DNA of 64,000 nt from Cephalopachus bancanus (taxonomy: Eukaryota; Chordata; Mammalia; Primates; Tarsiidae), in the NCBI GenBank assembly GCA_027257055.1, contig JAPVLO010000003.1:10791501-10855500 (forward strand), in the 5' to 3' direction. Numbering within the stretch: position 1 is the first letter of the stretch; each line of letters opens with the position of its first letter. Under the pieces are notes generated by a model. The model was given only the letters and a program-made list of their open reading frames with translations. It ran no database searches and was not told the DNA's origin. Both the position numbers and the translations under genes were made by a program. This document shows positions 11,491-22,289 of this stretch, piece after piece.

Positions 11491-11838
11491 CAATTTATGT
11501 TTGCTCTTCCTCCCCTTTAACCCAATAGGTTTTGTGGCAAAACATACCATAGATCAAGTCAAGGTGTAACAAAGACACACATTGCCTATTGACTTGACCA
11601 TTCTATCTAGGTACCTATCTCATTTAGACATCTGTGACATCCAGGGCACAAAGAAATGAAAAGGATATTGCCCATAAATTATTGAGTTATATGTCCTAGG
11701 TTCTGAGGAAGAGAAGCTTCCATTCTTGCCGTTTATATTTTTTGGTTTTACTATGATTTACTCTTACTTTGCTTACCTGCTCATTAATTATTTTTATTGT
11801 ATAAGTTCTCAGCACACATTTTGATTTCTCTCTTTCAG

Positions 11839-11919
11839 ATGCCACTGTTTATCTCACTGCTGCTGCTGCTGCTGCAAAGAATGTTGGGATTAATTGTTTG
11901 GAGAAATGAGGGACTTTAG
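11839..11919 (+). other. 26-codon micro-ORF after a splice-acceptor-like tract (unproven)
   Basis: A pyrimidine tract ending TCTCTCTTTCAG is followed directly by ATG at 11839. The frame has six consecutive leucines from a (CTG)n run and stops at 11917-11919. It looks signal-peptide-like only because of the CTG repeat. There is no splice donor or downstream coding evidence, so I do not call it a gene. Confidence 0.15.
11859..11876. repeat. (CTG)n trinucleotide tract
   Basis: Five to six uninterrupted CTG units. Confidence 0.85.
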
Positions 11920-12420
11920 GATTCTCTTGTCTGCAATAATTCAAGTTATTTGAAATAAACTCAAAGTTAAGCAGCCCAGGCCAGAGATTTGCAAAGACAG
12001 TGTCCCCAGGATCAAAAATGACATTTGGGAGCAGCAAGGGACAATATTTTAGGACTTTGTGAGCAAACTGGTGGTGGATCTAGAAGGATGTTTCAGTGGC
12101 AGATGGAATATGTTTCCTCTGTGGAGAGAATAACTATCATTCCTTTGAACTGGTGTTCCAGGTAAATCTTTGAACAATTCACTTGAGAAAATATAACAAG
12201 GTTTATAATAGTTTACCCTTCTCAGAGGAGCCCAGTCCAATGTCTCCCTGCCAGACCACACTGTCACATGAAAGAGAAAACTAGCTTACGTTAATGTCCA
12301 AAGCACTGTGCTCTGGGAAAATTTTAAAAACCAAGAAACAAAAATGAGTGTCAAGGAAATCATGAAAATATTTTCCAGGTAGTTGTATCACTTACTTATG
12401 CTAACCTCAGTTCTGATTCC
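11920..12420. other. No recognisable feature
   Basis: Unique-looking DNA with random short frames on the minus strand. Confidence 0.4.
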
Positions 12421-12429
12421 ACACTTAGC

Positions 12430-12545
12430 ATGAAGAGGCCATGAGCTCAGTGGTAATAACATGGATTTGCTGAGACAGAGGAAATGAGTTGGAACCCCAC
12501 CCCTAGCACTGAGGCAGTTACTAAGGTTATACCCAGATAGTCTAG
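12430..12545 (+). mobile_element. MIR-like SINE with tRNA-like 5' part
   Basis: 'GAGCTCAGTGGTAATAACAT' resembles an A box and 'GAGTTGGAACCCCACCCC' a decayed B box, followed by 'GGCAGTTACTAAGGTTA'. This fits MIR or a related tRNA-derived SINE better than a functional tRNA, because no cloverleaf closes. Confidence 0.45.
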
Positions 12546-12689
12546 TTCTCTCATCCCAGCACATGGTAGGATCTAGTTTTCCACCCACTTACAGTTAGCT
12601 GTGGGCTAAGTTTGGCAAGTGAAATATGCTCAGTCAGGTGAGTCACTCTTGAATGGTGGATATATTTCAGAATAGATGCACTCTCTTTT

Positions 12690-12905
12690 CCTTTTGCAGT
12701 TGTGATGACAATACTCCAGTGATCGTTGCCTATCAGCCTGGGCCCCAAAGTGAAAACCATGATGATACAGAGCAGGACCTTCAGTGGACCCTGAATCCTA
12801 CCTCAAGTAGCATAAGAGAGAGTCATACTTTTAATATTTGGTGTACCAAAGGGGGTTGTTTGTTATTGCCACATAATGCAGTCTACCCTGATGGATACAA
12901 GCCCT
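12690..12905 (+). mobile_element. MaLR/ERVL-type LTR, 3' end
   Basis: The plus strand ends like a mammalian MLT-type LTR: 'GGTTGTTTGTTATTGCC', 'ACATAATGCAGTCTACCCTG' and 'ATGGATACAA'. The preceding part aligns in order with the upstream LTR ('CCTGGGCCCCAAAGTGA', 'CAGAGCAGGACCTTCAG'). The 86-codon frame here is LTR-derived and the AG-preceded 'exon' look is coincidental. Confidence 0.6.
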
Positions 12906-13010
12906 CTCTGTGAATTATTGAACAAAACTCTTGCTTCTCTGAATGTCAGGTTTCTCATTTCTAAAATGGAGATAATGATAAAAATAGCTATTCTCATCCA
13001 AAAGTCCAAA
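12890..13010 (+). mobile_element. MIR fragment
   Basis: 'TGTCAGGTTTCTCATTTCTA' followed by 'AAATGGAGATAATGATA' matches the MIR core in order. Confidence 0.6.
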
Positions 13011-13019
13011 ATTTGCACA

Positions 13020-13860
13020 TAAACGGTAAATCCTTTTAACGGTGGCAATTCTTATCCTTGCCAGATCTCCATTACTAAGGATGGAAGAATTTGTCTTCCC
13101 AAAATGACTTCAGAACATATTTCCTTCACAAAGGCTGGCCTTGGAAGAACAGTTTCAAGGATAACAAAAATCTCCAATGAACTTTATCATCTGACTTTCG
13201 TTAAGGAGCAGAATCTACTGCTTAAACATTAGCTGATAGAATCAGAGACTTAAAACTGAAGAATTTTATAGTTGAAAGGTGTCAGATCCAAGAGATTTGC
13301 ATCTCACTGATCATCTGACTAGAAGCTAATATAGCAGGAGAGCATCCTGCCAGAATGCTTTCCCATTTCCAAACCTGAGAGGACATTGTTACCTGCCAGG
13401 GCTCTGCACTCTAGAGTACAAACAGAAAGCTTGAGTCTTTCATCTCATACAACTAATCTTCCATCCTCACTGCTCCCCACTCTTGTGTTTTTTGTTTTTG
13501 TTTGGTTTTGTTTGCATTATGTGCATATGTCTGTGGTCATTAGTAGACCGTAAATTTCCAGCCCATCCTTTCCCTATGGACAATGCTCCTATAGTTATCT
13601 ATGATGGATGATCATCTGGTCAAACTTAAAGCATTTCCTGTGAATGGGGACCTTACTGCTTCCCAGAACTTTTCAAGTCTCACCTCCTGAAATAAAACAG
13701 AATTTTCCTGCACTCTCTTCTATGGAGATTAGAAAGGCAAATATCATGTTGACCTTTATTTTTAACTCTCTTCATGGGCTCTGATGTCTAGATGCCTTAT
13801 CACTTTTATCTGGTCTAGACTAGTTTTCACTGTCCCTCTTAAAATATGGTGTATAGATCA
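13020..13860. other. Mostly unclassified
   Basis: No gene. Around 13260-13400 the wording resembles a very old repeat, but it is too decayed to name. Confidence 0.35.
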
Positions 13861-13904
13861 TCAAGTAAAATATAATTTCTTTGGTGGTAGAAATAACATC
13901 TCTT

Positions 13905-13975
13905 ATGGTAACGGTTATTTATTCAGTGCTTAACAAGGTTTCTGGCTCATTACAGGGATTCAATAAATAAGACTG
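13905..13975 (+). mobile_element. MIR/L2 3' end fragment
   Basis: 'TTATTTATTCAGTGCTTAAC' and 'GGGATTCAATAAATAAG' resemble the shared MIR/L2 3' terminus. Confidence 0.45.
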
Positions 13976-14199
13976 AACAAACGTGTGAATATAAACAGTA
14001 CCCTCTGGCGTGGTCTATACCAGTTCATCTGAGACCACATCTTTTCATCATGACCACAGACCTCTGTCCCACCAGTTTTCACGGCCACTTCCTTTCCTGT
14101 GTGTGACCACACAGGAAAACATCTGACTGCTCTGTGCCTTATCAGCGCAGAAGACTCTATGTGAGTCTGTATTCAAGTTCATCTTCCCGAGCCCTCTGT

Positions 14200-14800
14200 G
14201 CAGCTCCTTTGCTGGCCTCCTCCTTCATGCTGCAATACCCCAGGGCCTATCTCAGGACTTCCTCCCTAGGCACCCAATGGGGAAGTAAGGTCTTCTCCTG
14301 GCTTAAAAATGTCTGTGACGTATGTTCTCGGCCTCCTCCAGACTCATCTCATTTCACCCACCCACCTCCACCCTACACCTGTGCTCCAATCACACTGCTC
14401 TCTTCTGGTTCCTTAAAGATGCCATGTTGCATTCTGCCTCAGGGAATTTACACATGCTGTTCCCTAAGTCCAAAATATTCTTTCTCTCTTTCTCTTTCCT
14501 CTTCTGCTCCCCTTCATCTAGTTAATCTTTGCACTCATCTTTCACTCAACATTATTTTCTCAAAAGAGTCATTTCAATCCCCCCACCCTGTCAAGGATAG
14601 GGTGCTACTTGGTTTCCTTGCATCGTACATCTTTCTTTCAGAGAGTAAATCGTATTTTGTAATTTTTCAGTTATTTATGTTTATCTCTAAGTTCCATGAG
14701 GGCAGGAACTTTACCTCTTTTGATCATTGTGGGGTCATCAGTGTTTAAAAGAGGACCAGAGATGTAGACATTCAAGAACTATGTGTTGAAAGAACATGCC
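14200..14800 (+). mobile_element. L2 LINE 3' end
   Basis: Colinear with the L2 3' region: 'TGCCTCAGGGAATTTACACA', 'TGCTGTTCCCTAAGTCC', 'AAGTTCCATGAGGGCAGGAA' and a terminal 'ATGTGTTGAAAGAAC'. The 204-codon frame at 14134-14748 crosses this element, has no domain and is rejected as a gene. Confidence 0.8.
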
Positions 14801-14809
14801 ACCATCTTT

Positions 14810-15328
14810 CTCCTTCATTAAATTTCCAAGCTTCAGGAGAGTGAATAGTTATTTTTGCAGATCATCATGTTCCTAAGGAAGAACCCACACAGTAACTGGC
14901 ACTAAGTAGATATTCAAAAATAATGTACATAAATAAAGAAGGAAAGTGAGATGAGGATAATAGCACCTACCTTACTCCCAGAAGTGTCTCAGTTTGGACA
15001 ATAAATTGCATATCACCATAGTTATGTCTCAGTAATGTTTCAAAGGTATTTTTTACATCAAAGAGCAAGGAATGTGAGAGAGATTAGGATTTATAAGTGT
15101 GCCTTATTTCTACTGAGGATTCACAAGGCAGTCAGAAAGCCAGACAGGACATTCCATTTTTGATGGTCCCTAAAGAGTCTCAAGAGTACCTTGAGTCTCA
15201 GAATAGGCTGTTATGTTTCCAACTACTGATACGCTCAGCTGTGAATTTGGTTTCTTATTATACTAGTGAAAAATCAAAATATCTTTATAACATTCTCATA
15301 TCACATACACACAGCTACTAGTGGGAAA
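14810..15328. other. No recognisable feature
   Basis: Only a possible short MIR/L2 end near 14890-14935 ('CAGTAACTGGCACTAAGTAG'). The rest is unassigned. Confidence 0.4.
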
Positions 15329-15690
15329 TGTCTTCGTCCATTTAGGCTGCTATAACAAAATAACATAGACTATGTAGCTTAAAAATAACAGAGATTTATT
15401 TCTCAAAGTTCTAGAGTCTGAGAAGTCCAAGATCAAGTCACCTGCAGATTTGGTGTCTGGTGAAGGCCTACTTTCTGGTTCATAGATGAAGCCTTCTCAC
15501 TGTGGCCTAACATGGTGGAAGGAATGAGGGGTCTCCCTGAGGCCTCTTTTATATGAGTCCTACTCCTACTCATGGGTGGAGTCCTTATGACCTAATTACT
15601 TCCCAAAGGCTCCACCTCCATATGCCCCACACTGGGGACTAGGTTTCAACATATACATTTTAAGGGGACACAGCCTCTAATCAAATAACA
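15329..15690 (-). mobile_element. MLT1-type MaLR solo LTR
   Basis: On the minus strand the sequence follows an MLT1 LTR from end to end. Its complement contains 'GGCTGCTATAACAAAATAAC', 'GAGATTTATTTCTCAAAGTT' (complement of the AATAAA polyA-signal region), 'GGTGTCTGGTGAAGGCC', 'CTCCACCTCC' and 'TTTCAACATATACATTTTA'. It is bounded by TG/CA-type ends, about 362 bp. It is a solo LTR with no internal region. A 5-bp target duplication was not confirmed. Confidence 0.85.
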
Positions 15691-15694
15691 GAGG

Positions 15695-16200
15695 AAAACA
15701 GAGAAGAGAGGTATGTAACTTTTTATGTTTCCTCCAATCTCCAAAAGTCATGGCTTCTGTCTTCAAACTCTTCCTCTAGATCTAGTTCATATTCTCCAGG
15801 ATGAACCTGATAGAAATATTGTAAGAGAGAGACATGTTTGAGCCCAGATCTAATGAAATAAAAAATATTCTGCCCTGTCCTTTTCCCTCACCTACAACAA
15901 AGTTTTCAGTGTAGAATTCAGTGTAGAAATTCTGTGTTAGCTTGTTATTAAATTTAATAGAGAACAGAGTTCATGCCTGACGTTTATGTTCTGGAAACCA
16001 ACATGGTACTCAGAGTCCAAAATCTATCTCCTAGTGTCCAATGTAGTCTTCTTTTTCAAAATCCTTGTTTCCTTAAACTTCTCTTTTTAGGAACTTTATG
16101 ATAGCTTACTGTAGTTGGGCTGCCCAGGGAGTCACTTAGACACACTGCTTCCACATCCCAGAGTGAGTTCCTGAGTTCATTCAACAGGAGCAAATACCTT
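15695..16200. other. Unclassified stretch
   Basis: No gene or repeat recognised. Confidence 0.4.
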
Positions 16201-16204
16201 CAGC

Positions 16205-16214
16205 ACACGCACAT

Positions 16215-16262
<48 letters not shown>
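16205..16262. repeat. (CA)n microsatellite
   Basis: Imperfect start (CACGCACATG), then about 23 pure CA units. Confidence 0.97.
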
Positions 16263-16264
<2 letters not shown>

Positions 16265-16377
16265 TTTTACCTATGTGTCTCAGTTCTTTTAAATACACGC
16301 ACATATATGTTCATATTACACCAGAATGCCTGTGTATAGGAATTAATATTGCCACTCTTGATATATGGATGTGATCC

Positions 16378-16380
<3 letters not shown>

Positions 16381-16431
<51 letters not shown>

Positions 16432-16435
16432 TTAG
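16381..16435. repeat. (TA)n microsatellite
   Basis: About 21 uninterrupted TA units followed by TATGTATATA. Self-complementary and probably hypervariable. Confidence 0.97.
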
Positions 16436-16469
16436 GAATATGTGTATATTTACAGATTAATATATCCAT

Positions 16470-17255
16470 TTATTCATTCATTTAACAAATATATATCAAA
16501 TGTCTTCTGTGAGTCAGTCTCCATTCTAGTTTCTTTGGATACTTCAGTGAACATACCAGGGAAATATCCCTGCCTCTTCTAGAGCTTACATTTTAGCCAG
16601 TGTGGCAGAGAGAAGGGAGAGAGCAATGACAAAAAGTAAACATAATAAATAATTTGGTCTGGCATGATGGCTCACACCTATTATTCCAACAATTTGGGAT
16701 GCCAAAGAGGGAAAATTATTTGAGGTCAGCAGTTTGAGACCAGCCAGGGTAATATAGCAAGACTCCATCTCTACAAAAAAATAAAAATAAAGAAATTAGC
16801 CAGTTGTAGTGACACACGCCTGTGGTCCCAGATACTCGGGAGCCTGAGGCAGGATAATCACTTGAGCCCAGGGTTTCAAGGCTGAAGTGAGCCGTGATTG
16901 CATCACTGCACTCCAGTCTGGGCAATAGAGTGAGAAATTATCTAAATAAATAAATAATCAGTACTAGAATGGAGCAAGAAGATCAAACACATGGGCTGGA
17001 ATGGGTGGGTTGCAATTTTAAACAGAGAGATAGGGTGGTTATATAGATTTTATTCAGAAGCTGACATCTGAACAGAGACTTAAAGGAAAATGAGGAAACA
17101 GTCTATGTGACATCTGCTGAGAAGGGCATTCCAGTTACAGGTAACGGTCAATGCAAAAACACTGACATGAGGGCAGTCTGGAATATAATGATGGAGGGAG
17201 AGAGTACTAGAGCCATAGGGAATGTAGTCAAAGAGATGATGGAGACTCGATCACA
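16470..17255 (+). mobile_element. Ancient dispersed repeat, interrupted by old Alu
   Basis: Shares an ordered text with 26925-28190, 31880-32320 and 38330-38960: a 'CATTCTAGTTTCTTTGGATA' type opening, 'TAGAGCTTACATTTTAG', then 'GAACAGAGACTTAAAGG' and 'AGAAGGGCATTCCAGTTACA'. It is a common mammalian-wide repeat whose family name I cannot assign by eye. Confidence 0.55.
16656..16958 (+). mobile_element. Old AluJ-like dimer
   Basis: Retains 'GAGGTCAGCAGTTTGAGACC' and 'TCTCTACAAAAAAATAAAAA', unlike the lineage-specific family, and ends in (AAAT)n. It is highly diverged, which fits an insertion predating the younger family. Confidence 0.9.
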
Positions 17256-18650
17256 TAATGCATATGGGTATTATACATAGATGCTGTGCATGTATGGATA
17301 GTACACATGCCTGGATATGTTTGTATTTTTAGTCTTACATGTATTTTATGGTCTAAACATCTGCTATAAACATATAGAGAAATAGAAACAGTATGTATTA
17401 TTTATGTGACAGTTTATCTGATTATGTATATATATTTCTATATATTGGATTATGTCTATATTATGTTAGGGTAATAGATGTCATTCATGTATCTATTGTG
17501 CAATTGAGTACACAGCTGATTTAATGGAATATGTGTGGCATCTCATATGCGTATGTGCATGTGTACTTACATACATAAATGCACATGTCTACAAACAGCC
17601 TGCTTCACTTCAAATGATGGAAAAGTCTCACAGGTGCATAATTACGTAAAATATTCATGTATTCATGCTCTCTCTCTGCAGGTACCTGGCAGGACACAGG
17701 AGCCCACGTCATTCCTTCTGGCCATTCCTCCTCTGAAGAGAACCTTGTGCCCTTGCAGAAAGCATTGGTGCTGAAGGAACAAGCAAATGTAGACAGGTTT
17801 CAAAAACTACAGGTCTTAAGTCTTGAGACTGGAGAAGACACCAAAGTCATGACCTTTTGATTCTGGAGAACATGCAGAAATGTTCTATGATATCTATAAA
17901 TGACTGACCTGATTCTGGTGCTCAGTCATTTACCACAGGAGTTAAAAGTGTCATCTTGTACTTTGTCATGTCTTACAAGAGCATTTCTTTTTTTTCTTAT
18001 TCCTTTTCCTTAACTTGTTTTGGCAAATACATTGCTGATACATTTGGATTTTAATTTATTTGAGATTTTATTCTTAAAAAGTCTGGTGTATACGGTGAGA
18101 TATGAGGTTTTTTGTTTTGTTTTGGTTTTCATTTTCCATACTTGCCAGAGTTGTAAACCTAAGGCCAAGTTAATTAAAGTCAATGAAGAATGTATTTTTT
18201 TTATTAAACTTTCTCTTTCTATTGATTTTTCCTTTCCTACAAATAGTACAGACTTGGTTCTCAAAATCAAAAACACTGTAAAGTAAAGAAAAGGAATAAT
18301 CAGGTTCCTAAGATGATTTACAAACTCCAACACAGGATTTCAGAGGTGGCTAAAATCTCAGAGGTGGCTAAACTGGTGAGATGGTGAGAATCTAGGCCAG
18401 AGAGGGACAGACAGACCTGGCTGGGTGCCAGTTGAAGTCTGTGAGGCCAAACTCCCAGATATATTTCATTTACAAAAGCTGTGTTGGTTTCTTCACAATA
18501 CAAACATGTGAACCTTGCAACAGCCTGCTCGTTTTTCTTCCCATTTTTATTCTATTCCCTCTAATCCATTCTCCATCCAACAGCTGGATGTATCTTCCCA
18601 AGGAATAGTTCTGGTGATACATGTTTTGGCTCAAAGTCTTCAATGGCTTC
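17256..18650. other. Unclassified, AT-rich
   Basis: No confident repeat. Frames of 79 codons (17535), 88 codons (18020) and 107 codons on the minus strand (18010-18333) overlap on opposite strands and show low-complexity, hydrophobic or lysine-rich text with no domain. Not called as genes. Confidence 0.4.
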
Positions 18651-18658
18651 CTCAAACC

Positions 18659-18853
18659 AAAGGTTAGCAAACTACAGCTCGAATTCAGCCTATCACCTAC
18701 ACTTGTAAATAAAGTTTTGTTGAATTTTTTATGTATTAGTATCTGTCTGCTTTTACACTACAGTAGCAGAAGTAAGTCGTTGTGACAGAGCCATAGGGCT
18801 TGCACAGCTTAAATATTTACTGTCTGACCTTTATAGAGTTTGCCAATCCCTGC
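18659..18853 (+). mobile_element. Nonautonomous hAT-type DNA transposon
   Basis: Terminal inverted repeats GGTTAGCAAACT (left) and AGTTTGCCAATCC (right), with the typical interior 'TTGTAAATAAAGTTTTGTTG' and 'CTTAAATATTTACTGTCTG'. It belongs to a common mammalian hAT-derived family. Exact name not assigned. Confidence 0.7.
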
Positions 18854-18912
18854 TCTAACCCATCAGATAAGAATCACTGTCTGAGTCCAGCAAGACCCTC
18901 CAAAGAGTTGGC

Positions 18913-19215
18913 TTTTTTTTTTTTTTTTTTTTTTTTAGTTGGAGTCTCACTCTGTTGCCCAGACTGGAGTGCAGTGGCTGCTCCCGGCCACTGCAGCCTC
19001 GACCTGCTGGGCTCCAGCGATCCTTCCACCTCAGCCTTCCAAGGAGCTGGAACTACAGGCAGGGGCTACCATGCACGGCTAATTTTTTTTTATGTATTGT
19101 AGATATGATGTCTTGCCAAGTTGCCCAGGCTGATCTTGAACCCATGGGCTCAGGCAATCCACTCACCTCAGCCTCCCAAACCGCGGGATTACAGGTTGAG
19201 CCACCGAGCCCGTCT
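18913..19215 (-). mobile_element. Alu, lineage-specific, long poly(T)
   Basis: Antisense dimer with a 24-nt T-run at 18913-18936, long enough to suggest a young copy. Target duplication about AAGAGTTGGCTT (from 18904) and AAGAGTTTGCTT (from 19216). Confidence 0.94.
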
Positions 19216-19240
19216 AAGAGTTTGCTTTCAAATTCAATTC

Positions 19241-19530
19241 TTTTTTTTTTTTTTTTTTGAGTTGGAGTCTCACTCTGTCACCCAGACTGGAGTGCAGTGG
19301 TCGCTCCCGGCCACCGCAGCCTCGCCTGCTGGGCTCCAGCGATCCTTCCGCCTCAGCCTTCCAAGTAGCCGAATTACAGGCATGTGCTACCACGCCCAGC
19401 TGATTTTTTGATTTATTGTAGAGATGAGGTCTCGCTGCCCAGGCGGGTCTCGAACCCGCGGGCTCAGGCAATCCACTCACCTCAGCCTCCCAAAGGCGCA
19501 GGATTACAGGCTGAGCCACCGAACCCGGCT
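19241..19530 (-). mobile_element. Alu, lineage-specific, deletion subfamily
   Basis: Antisense dimer 25 bp downstream of another antisense Alu. Carries the short form 'GAGGTCTCGCTGCCCAGGCG', lacking the 'CAAGTTG' present in long-form copies. Confidence 0.94.
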
Positions 19531-20139
19531 CAACTTTAATTCTTATACTCCTCCGTAACATTGTCCATGTTGTCCTTGAACTGTTTGGTATTCCCCTAAA
19601 CACTAATTGGCAGGGTTATATTGCCCTATGACCATTTCCTCTTCTTCTGGTAATAGCACTAGAGTTTTCCTTCGAGAAACTACTCCTCTTCAACCTTCAG
19701 TCTTTATGGTTCTTGGGGAACTAATTCCACCCTACTCCCAACAACAACAGCAAACCCAAAGCACAGTCTGGCAATCAGAGTATTCCATTCTCTTTATCAT
19801 GATTGATTTTGAAATCAGCATATGACCAAAGCTAGACCAGTGAACTGTAATACTGAACTTTTGTTGCAATTGCTGGGAAGGAGAAACTCGTTTTGCCCCC
19901 AGATTTTTAAGCCTGACAACTGCAACTAGCACTGGGGAGAGGTTACTAGAGAAGCCAATCCAGAAGGAAACAGAGCCAAGAGATGGAGACAGGAAAGGAC
20001 TCTAGCTCCAATGCCAAATTCTATGCTGGAAGCTACACTACTTATAAACTTTTTATGTACATGAACTGGTGAGGTCCTTTTTGCTTTTGAGACAGTTTGA
20101 ATGGGTTTCTGCCACTTGCAATTGGAAAAGTGCTGATGT

Positions 20140-20720
20140 AACACTCCTGTTTCCCCACCTACATGGCATTGCTTTATCTCCTTCCTCTAACCTTGAATGC
20201 TTTCTACCCATTTCTCCCCGACCACTTTTTATCCAGCTTTAAAAACCCATCTCAGCTGGGCTCGGTGGCTCAGCCTGTAATCCTGCACTTTGGAAGGCTG
20301 AGGTGAGTGGATTGCCTGAGCCTGCAGGTTCAAGACCCGCTTGGGCAAATTGGCGAGACCTCGTCTCTACAATAAATCAAAAATGAGCCGGGCGTGGTAG
20401 CGCGCACCTGTAGTAACAGCTACTTGGAAGGCTGACGCGGAAGGATCTCCGGAGCCCAGCAGGTCGAGGCTGCGGTGGCCAGGAGCGGCCACTGCAGTCC
20501 AGTCTGGGCAACAGAGTGAGACTCCAACTCAAAAAAAGAAAAATAAAACCCATCTCAAACTTTATCTTTTCTGTGAAGCCTTTCCTGGCCACTCAATGAA
20601 ATACAATCTCTCTCAGTTTTCAGTTTCATATCTGATTCTTACCTTTCTTATCAACTAGTGCTATGCCTTGTACCATGTACTAAGTGCATGAAAATGTTTG
20701 TTGAATAAACAAGCAAACAA
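20140..20720 (+). mobile_element. L2-like LINE 3' end, split by Alu
   Basis: Flanks of the Alu join as one L2-like match: 'TTTCTCCCCGACC', then after the Alu 'GTGAAGCCTTTCCTGGCCAC', 'ACTAGTGCTATGCCTTGTAC' and 'TGTTTGTTGAATAAAC'. Confidence 0.65.
20255..20544 (+). mobile_element. Alu, lineage-specific family
   Basis: Full dimer. Target duplication AAAACCCATCTCA at 20242-20254 and 20545-20557, perfect. Confidence 0.96.
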
Positions 20721-20834
20721 ATACCTGGTGTGAAGAGGATGATTCCTGTAATCATTGTATTTGGAGTGCTGGTTCTGGGGGAATGGAAAGTGCTTCAGAT
20801 TGAAGCATGCTTTCATCTGACCCCATAAAATTAA

Positions 20835-21720
20835 TTCTGATTTTTAAAATATTCGGGAATTTTCAGAAATGTTGCAAAAGCAGTGCAAAGAGCTCCTGTA
20901 TCTTCTTTACCTAGATTTCTCAGTTATCAACCTCTGATCACATTTGTGCCCCTTCCCTTTGACCCCAATACACACACACGCATGCATGCGTGCACACACA
21001 CACACTAATTATTCTTTTTTTGTTGTTGTTTCCAAGCCTTTCTAGAGTAATACCTATATCTCCCAAACAGGTACAAGCCCTCTCCAACATAAAGCTAGTG
21101 CACCCATTCAACTTACACAATCAATATCCATACAGCACCACGCTTCAATCTATAAGCCCCATTCAATTATCGCTCTCTCAATATCTCTTTTTTCTTTCTG
21201 GTCTAGAAATCAATTCAGCATGATGCATTGGACTTAGTTGTCATGTCTCTTAGTTCCTCAGTCCTTTCTGATCTTTCCTGAACTTAACAGTTGTCAATGA
21301 CAGGACTTCCATTTCACAGGATGTTCCTCAACCTGGTTTCATGAAGTGTCTACTCATGACCACACTGAGGGCATGTATTTTGGGCAGAAATATCACAGAA
21401 GTAAATGCTTTGTTCCTCCTAGCACATTTCATGGAAAGATACCTAACATCACATTAGTGATGCCACACCTTGGTCACCTGGTCAAATTGCTTTTTGCCAG
21501 GTTTCTCCACTCTAAAGTCACTACTTTTATCTTTGTGGCCAATAAATATGTATGGTAATACTCCAAACTAAGCAATATACAATACTTAACAATTCTCTAT
21601 CCATCAGGATTAGCATCTATGAATAATTCCTGCTTGAAGCAGTCACCACCATGATGGTGGTTGAATGATGATTTTGTTAAAATCATTATCCCCCTATATT
21701 TATTAAGTGTCATTTTACTA
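20835..21720 (+). mobile_element. Ancient LINE-like block (same family as 7150-7740)
   Basis: Starts like the 7150 block ('GAAATGTTGCAAAAGCAGTG', 'CTTTACCTAGATTTCTCAG') and runs further 3': 'GGGCAGAAATATCACAGAAG', 'TTGCCAGGTTTCTCCACTC', 'CCAATAAATATGTATGG', 'GATTAGCATCTATGAATAAT', 'TTTACTATAAGAAAG'. Contains a mixed CA/GCAT tract near 20970-21005. Confidence 0.55.
20971..21006. repeat. CA / GCAT mixed microsatellite
   Basis: CA units flank a short CGCATGCATGCG palindromic core. Confidence 0.85.
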
Positions 21721-21730
21721 TAAGAAAGAA

Positions 21731-21770
21731 CTCTCTCCCTCCCTCCCTCCTTCTTTCCCTCCCTCCCTCC

Positions 21771-21813
<43 letters not shown>

Positions 21814-21825
21814 CTCTCTCCCCCA
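21731..21825. repeat. (CCCT)n / (CT)n polypyrimidine tract
   Basis: Two CCCT blocks followed by about 18 CT units. The polypurine/polypyrimidine strand bias gives potential for non-B DNA. Confidence 0.95.
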
Positions 21826-22179
21826 TCAGTACGAACTCAAGGATTCCTATTTTATGCAAGAGGTGGTAATCTGTTACAATCAATATTTATTTTGATAATT
21901 AAATGGTCCTAAATTCGGCCAGCAGGGGCCCTTTCATCCTGTCTCCTATTTCCTTTTGACTTGTCCCCATATTCTTTGAACTTTTTTTTTACCTTTTGTT
22001 GCCAAAAATATTTTGAACTCATCTTACATTTTTCCTGCCTCAGCCTTGGACTCAACCATTTTCCATGGGACCTTGTTTCCTTCTAGTAAAAAATTATATT
22101 TGGAAAGCAAAATATGGGAGCTGGTTGTGTGCATTGCTACTGTAATGGCATTGTTTCTAGGTCCTTTCAGCAGTAAGAA

Positions 22180-22280
22180 ATATATGCATGTATGTACATA
22201 CATTAACATACATGCATATACATATGTACATATATATACATATCTCTGTATATTTCTACATCTATGTATATATATTTTTA
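22180..22280. repeat. (CATA)n/(TATG)n degenerate tract
   Basis: Alternating CATA/TACA and TATA words. The 103-codon frame at 22013 runs into it and is rejected. Confidence 0.7.
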
Positions 22281-22289
22281 AACAAAGCT

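Noticed and set aside
12430..12500. Possible tRNA gene (A-box- and B-box-like words)
   Set aside because: No acceptor stem or cloverleaf pairs; the order of words fits a MIR-type SINE.
12653..12913. 86-codon frame preceded by a strong acceptor-like tract (TTTTGCAG) as an exon
   Set aside because: The sequence follows an MLT-type LTR 3' end, so the exon look is most simply LTR-derived.
14134..14748. 204-codon plus-strand frame
   Set aside because: It runs through an L2 3' region, starts outside the element and shows no domain.
18010..18333. 107-codon minus-strand frame opposite an 88-codon plus-strand frame
   Set aside because: Both are AT-driven, have no domain, and sit on opposite strands of the same DNA.
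19214..19603. 129-codon minus-strand frame and the many frames reading like 'SRPPQPRPAGL' or 'SPEPSRSRLRWPG'
   Set aside because: These are translations of Alu consensus sequence on either strand and recur at every Alu.
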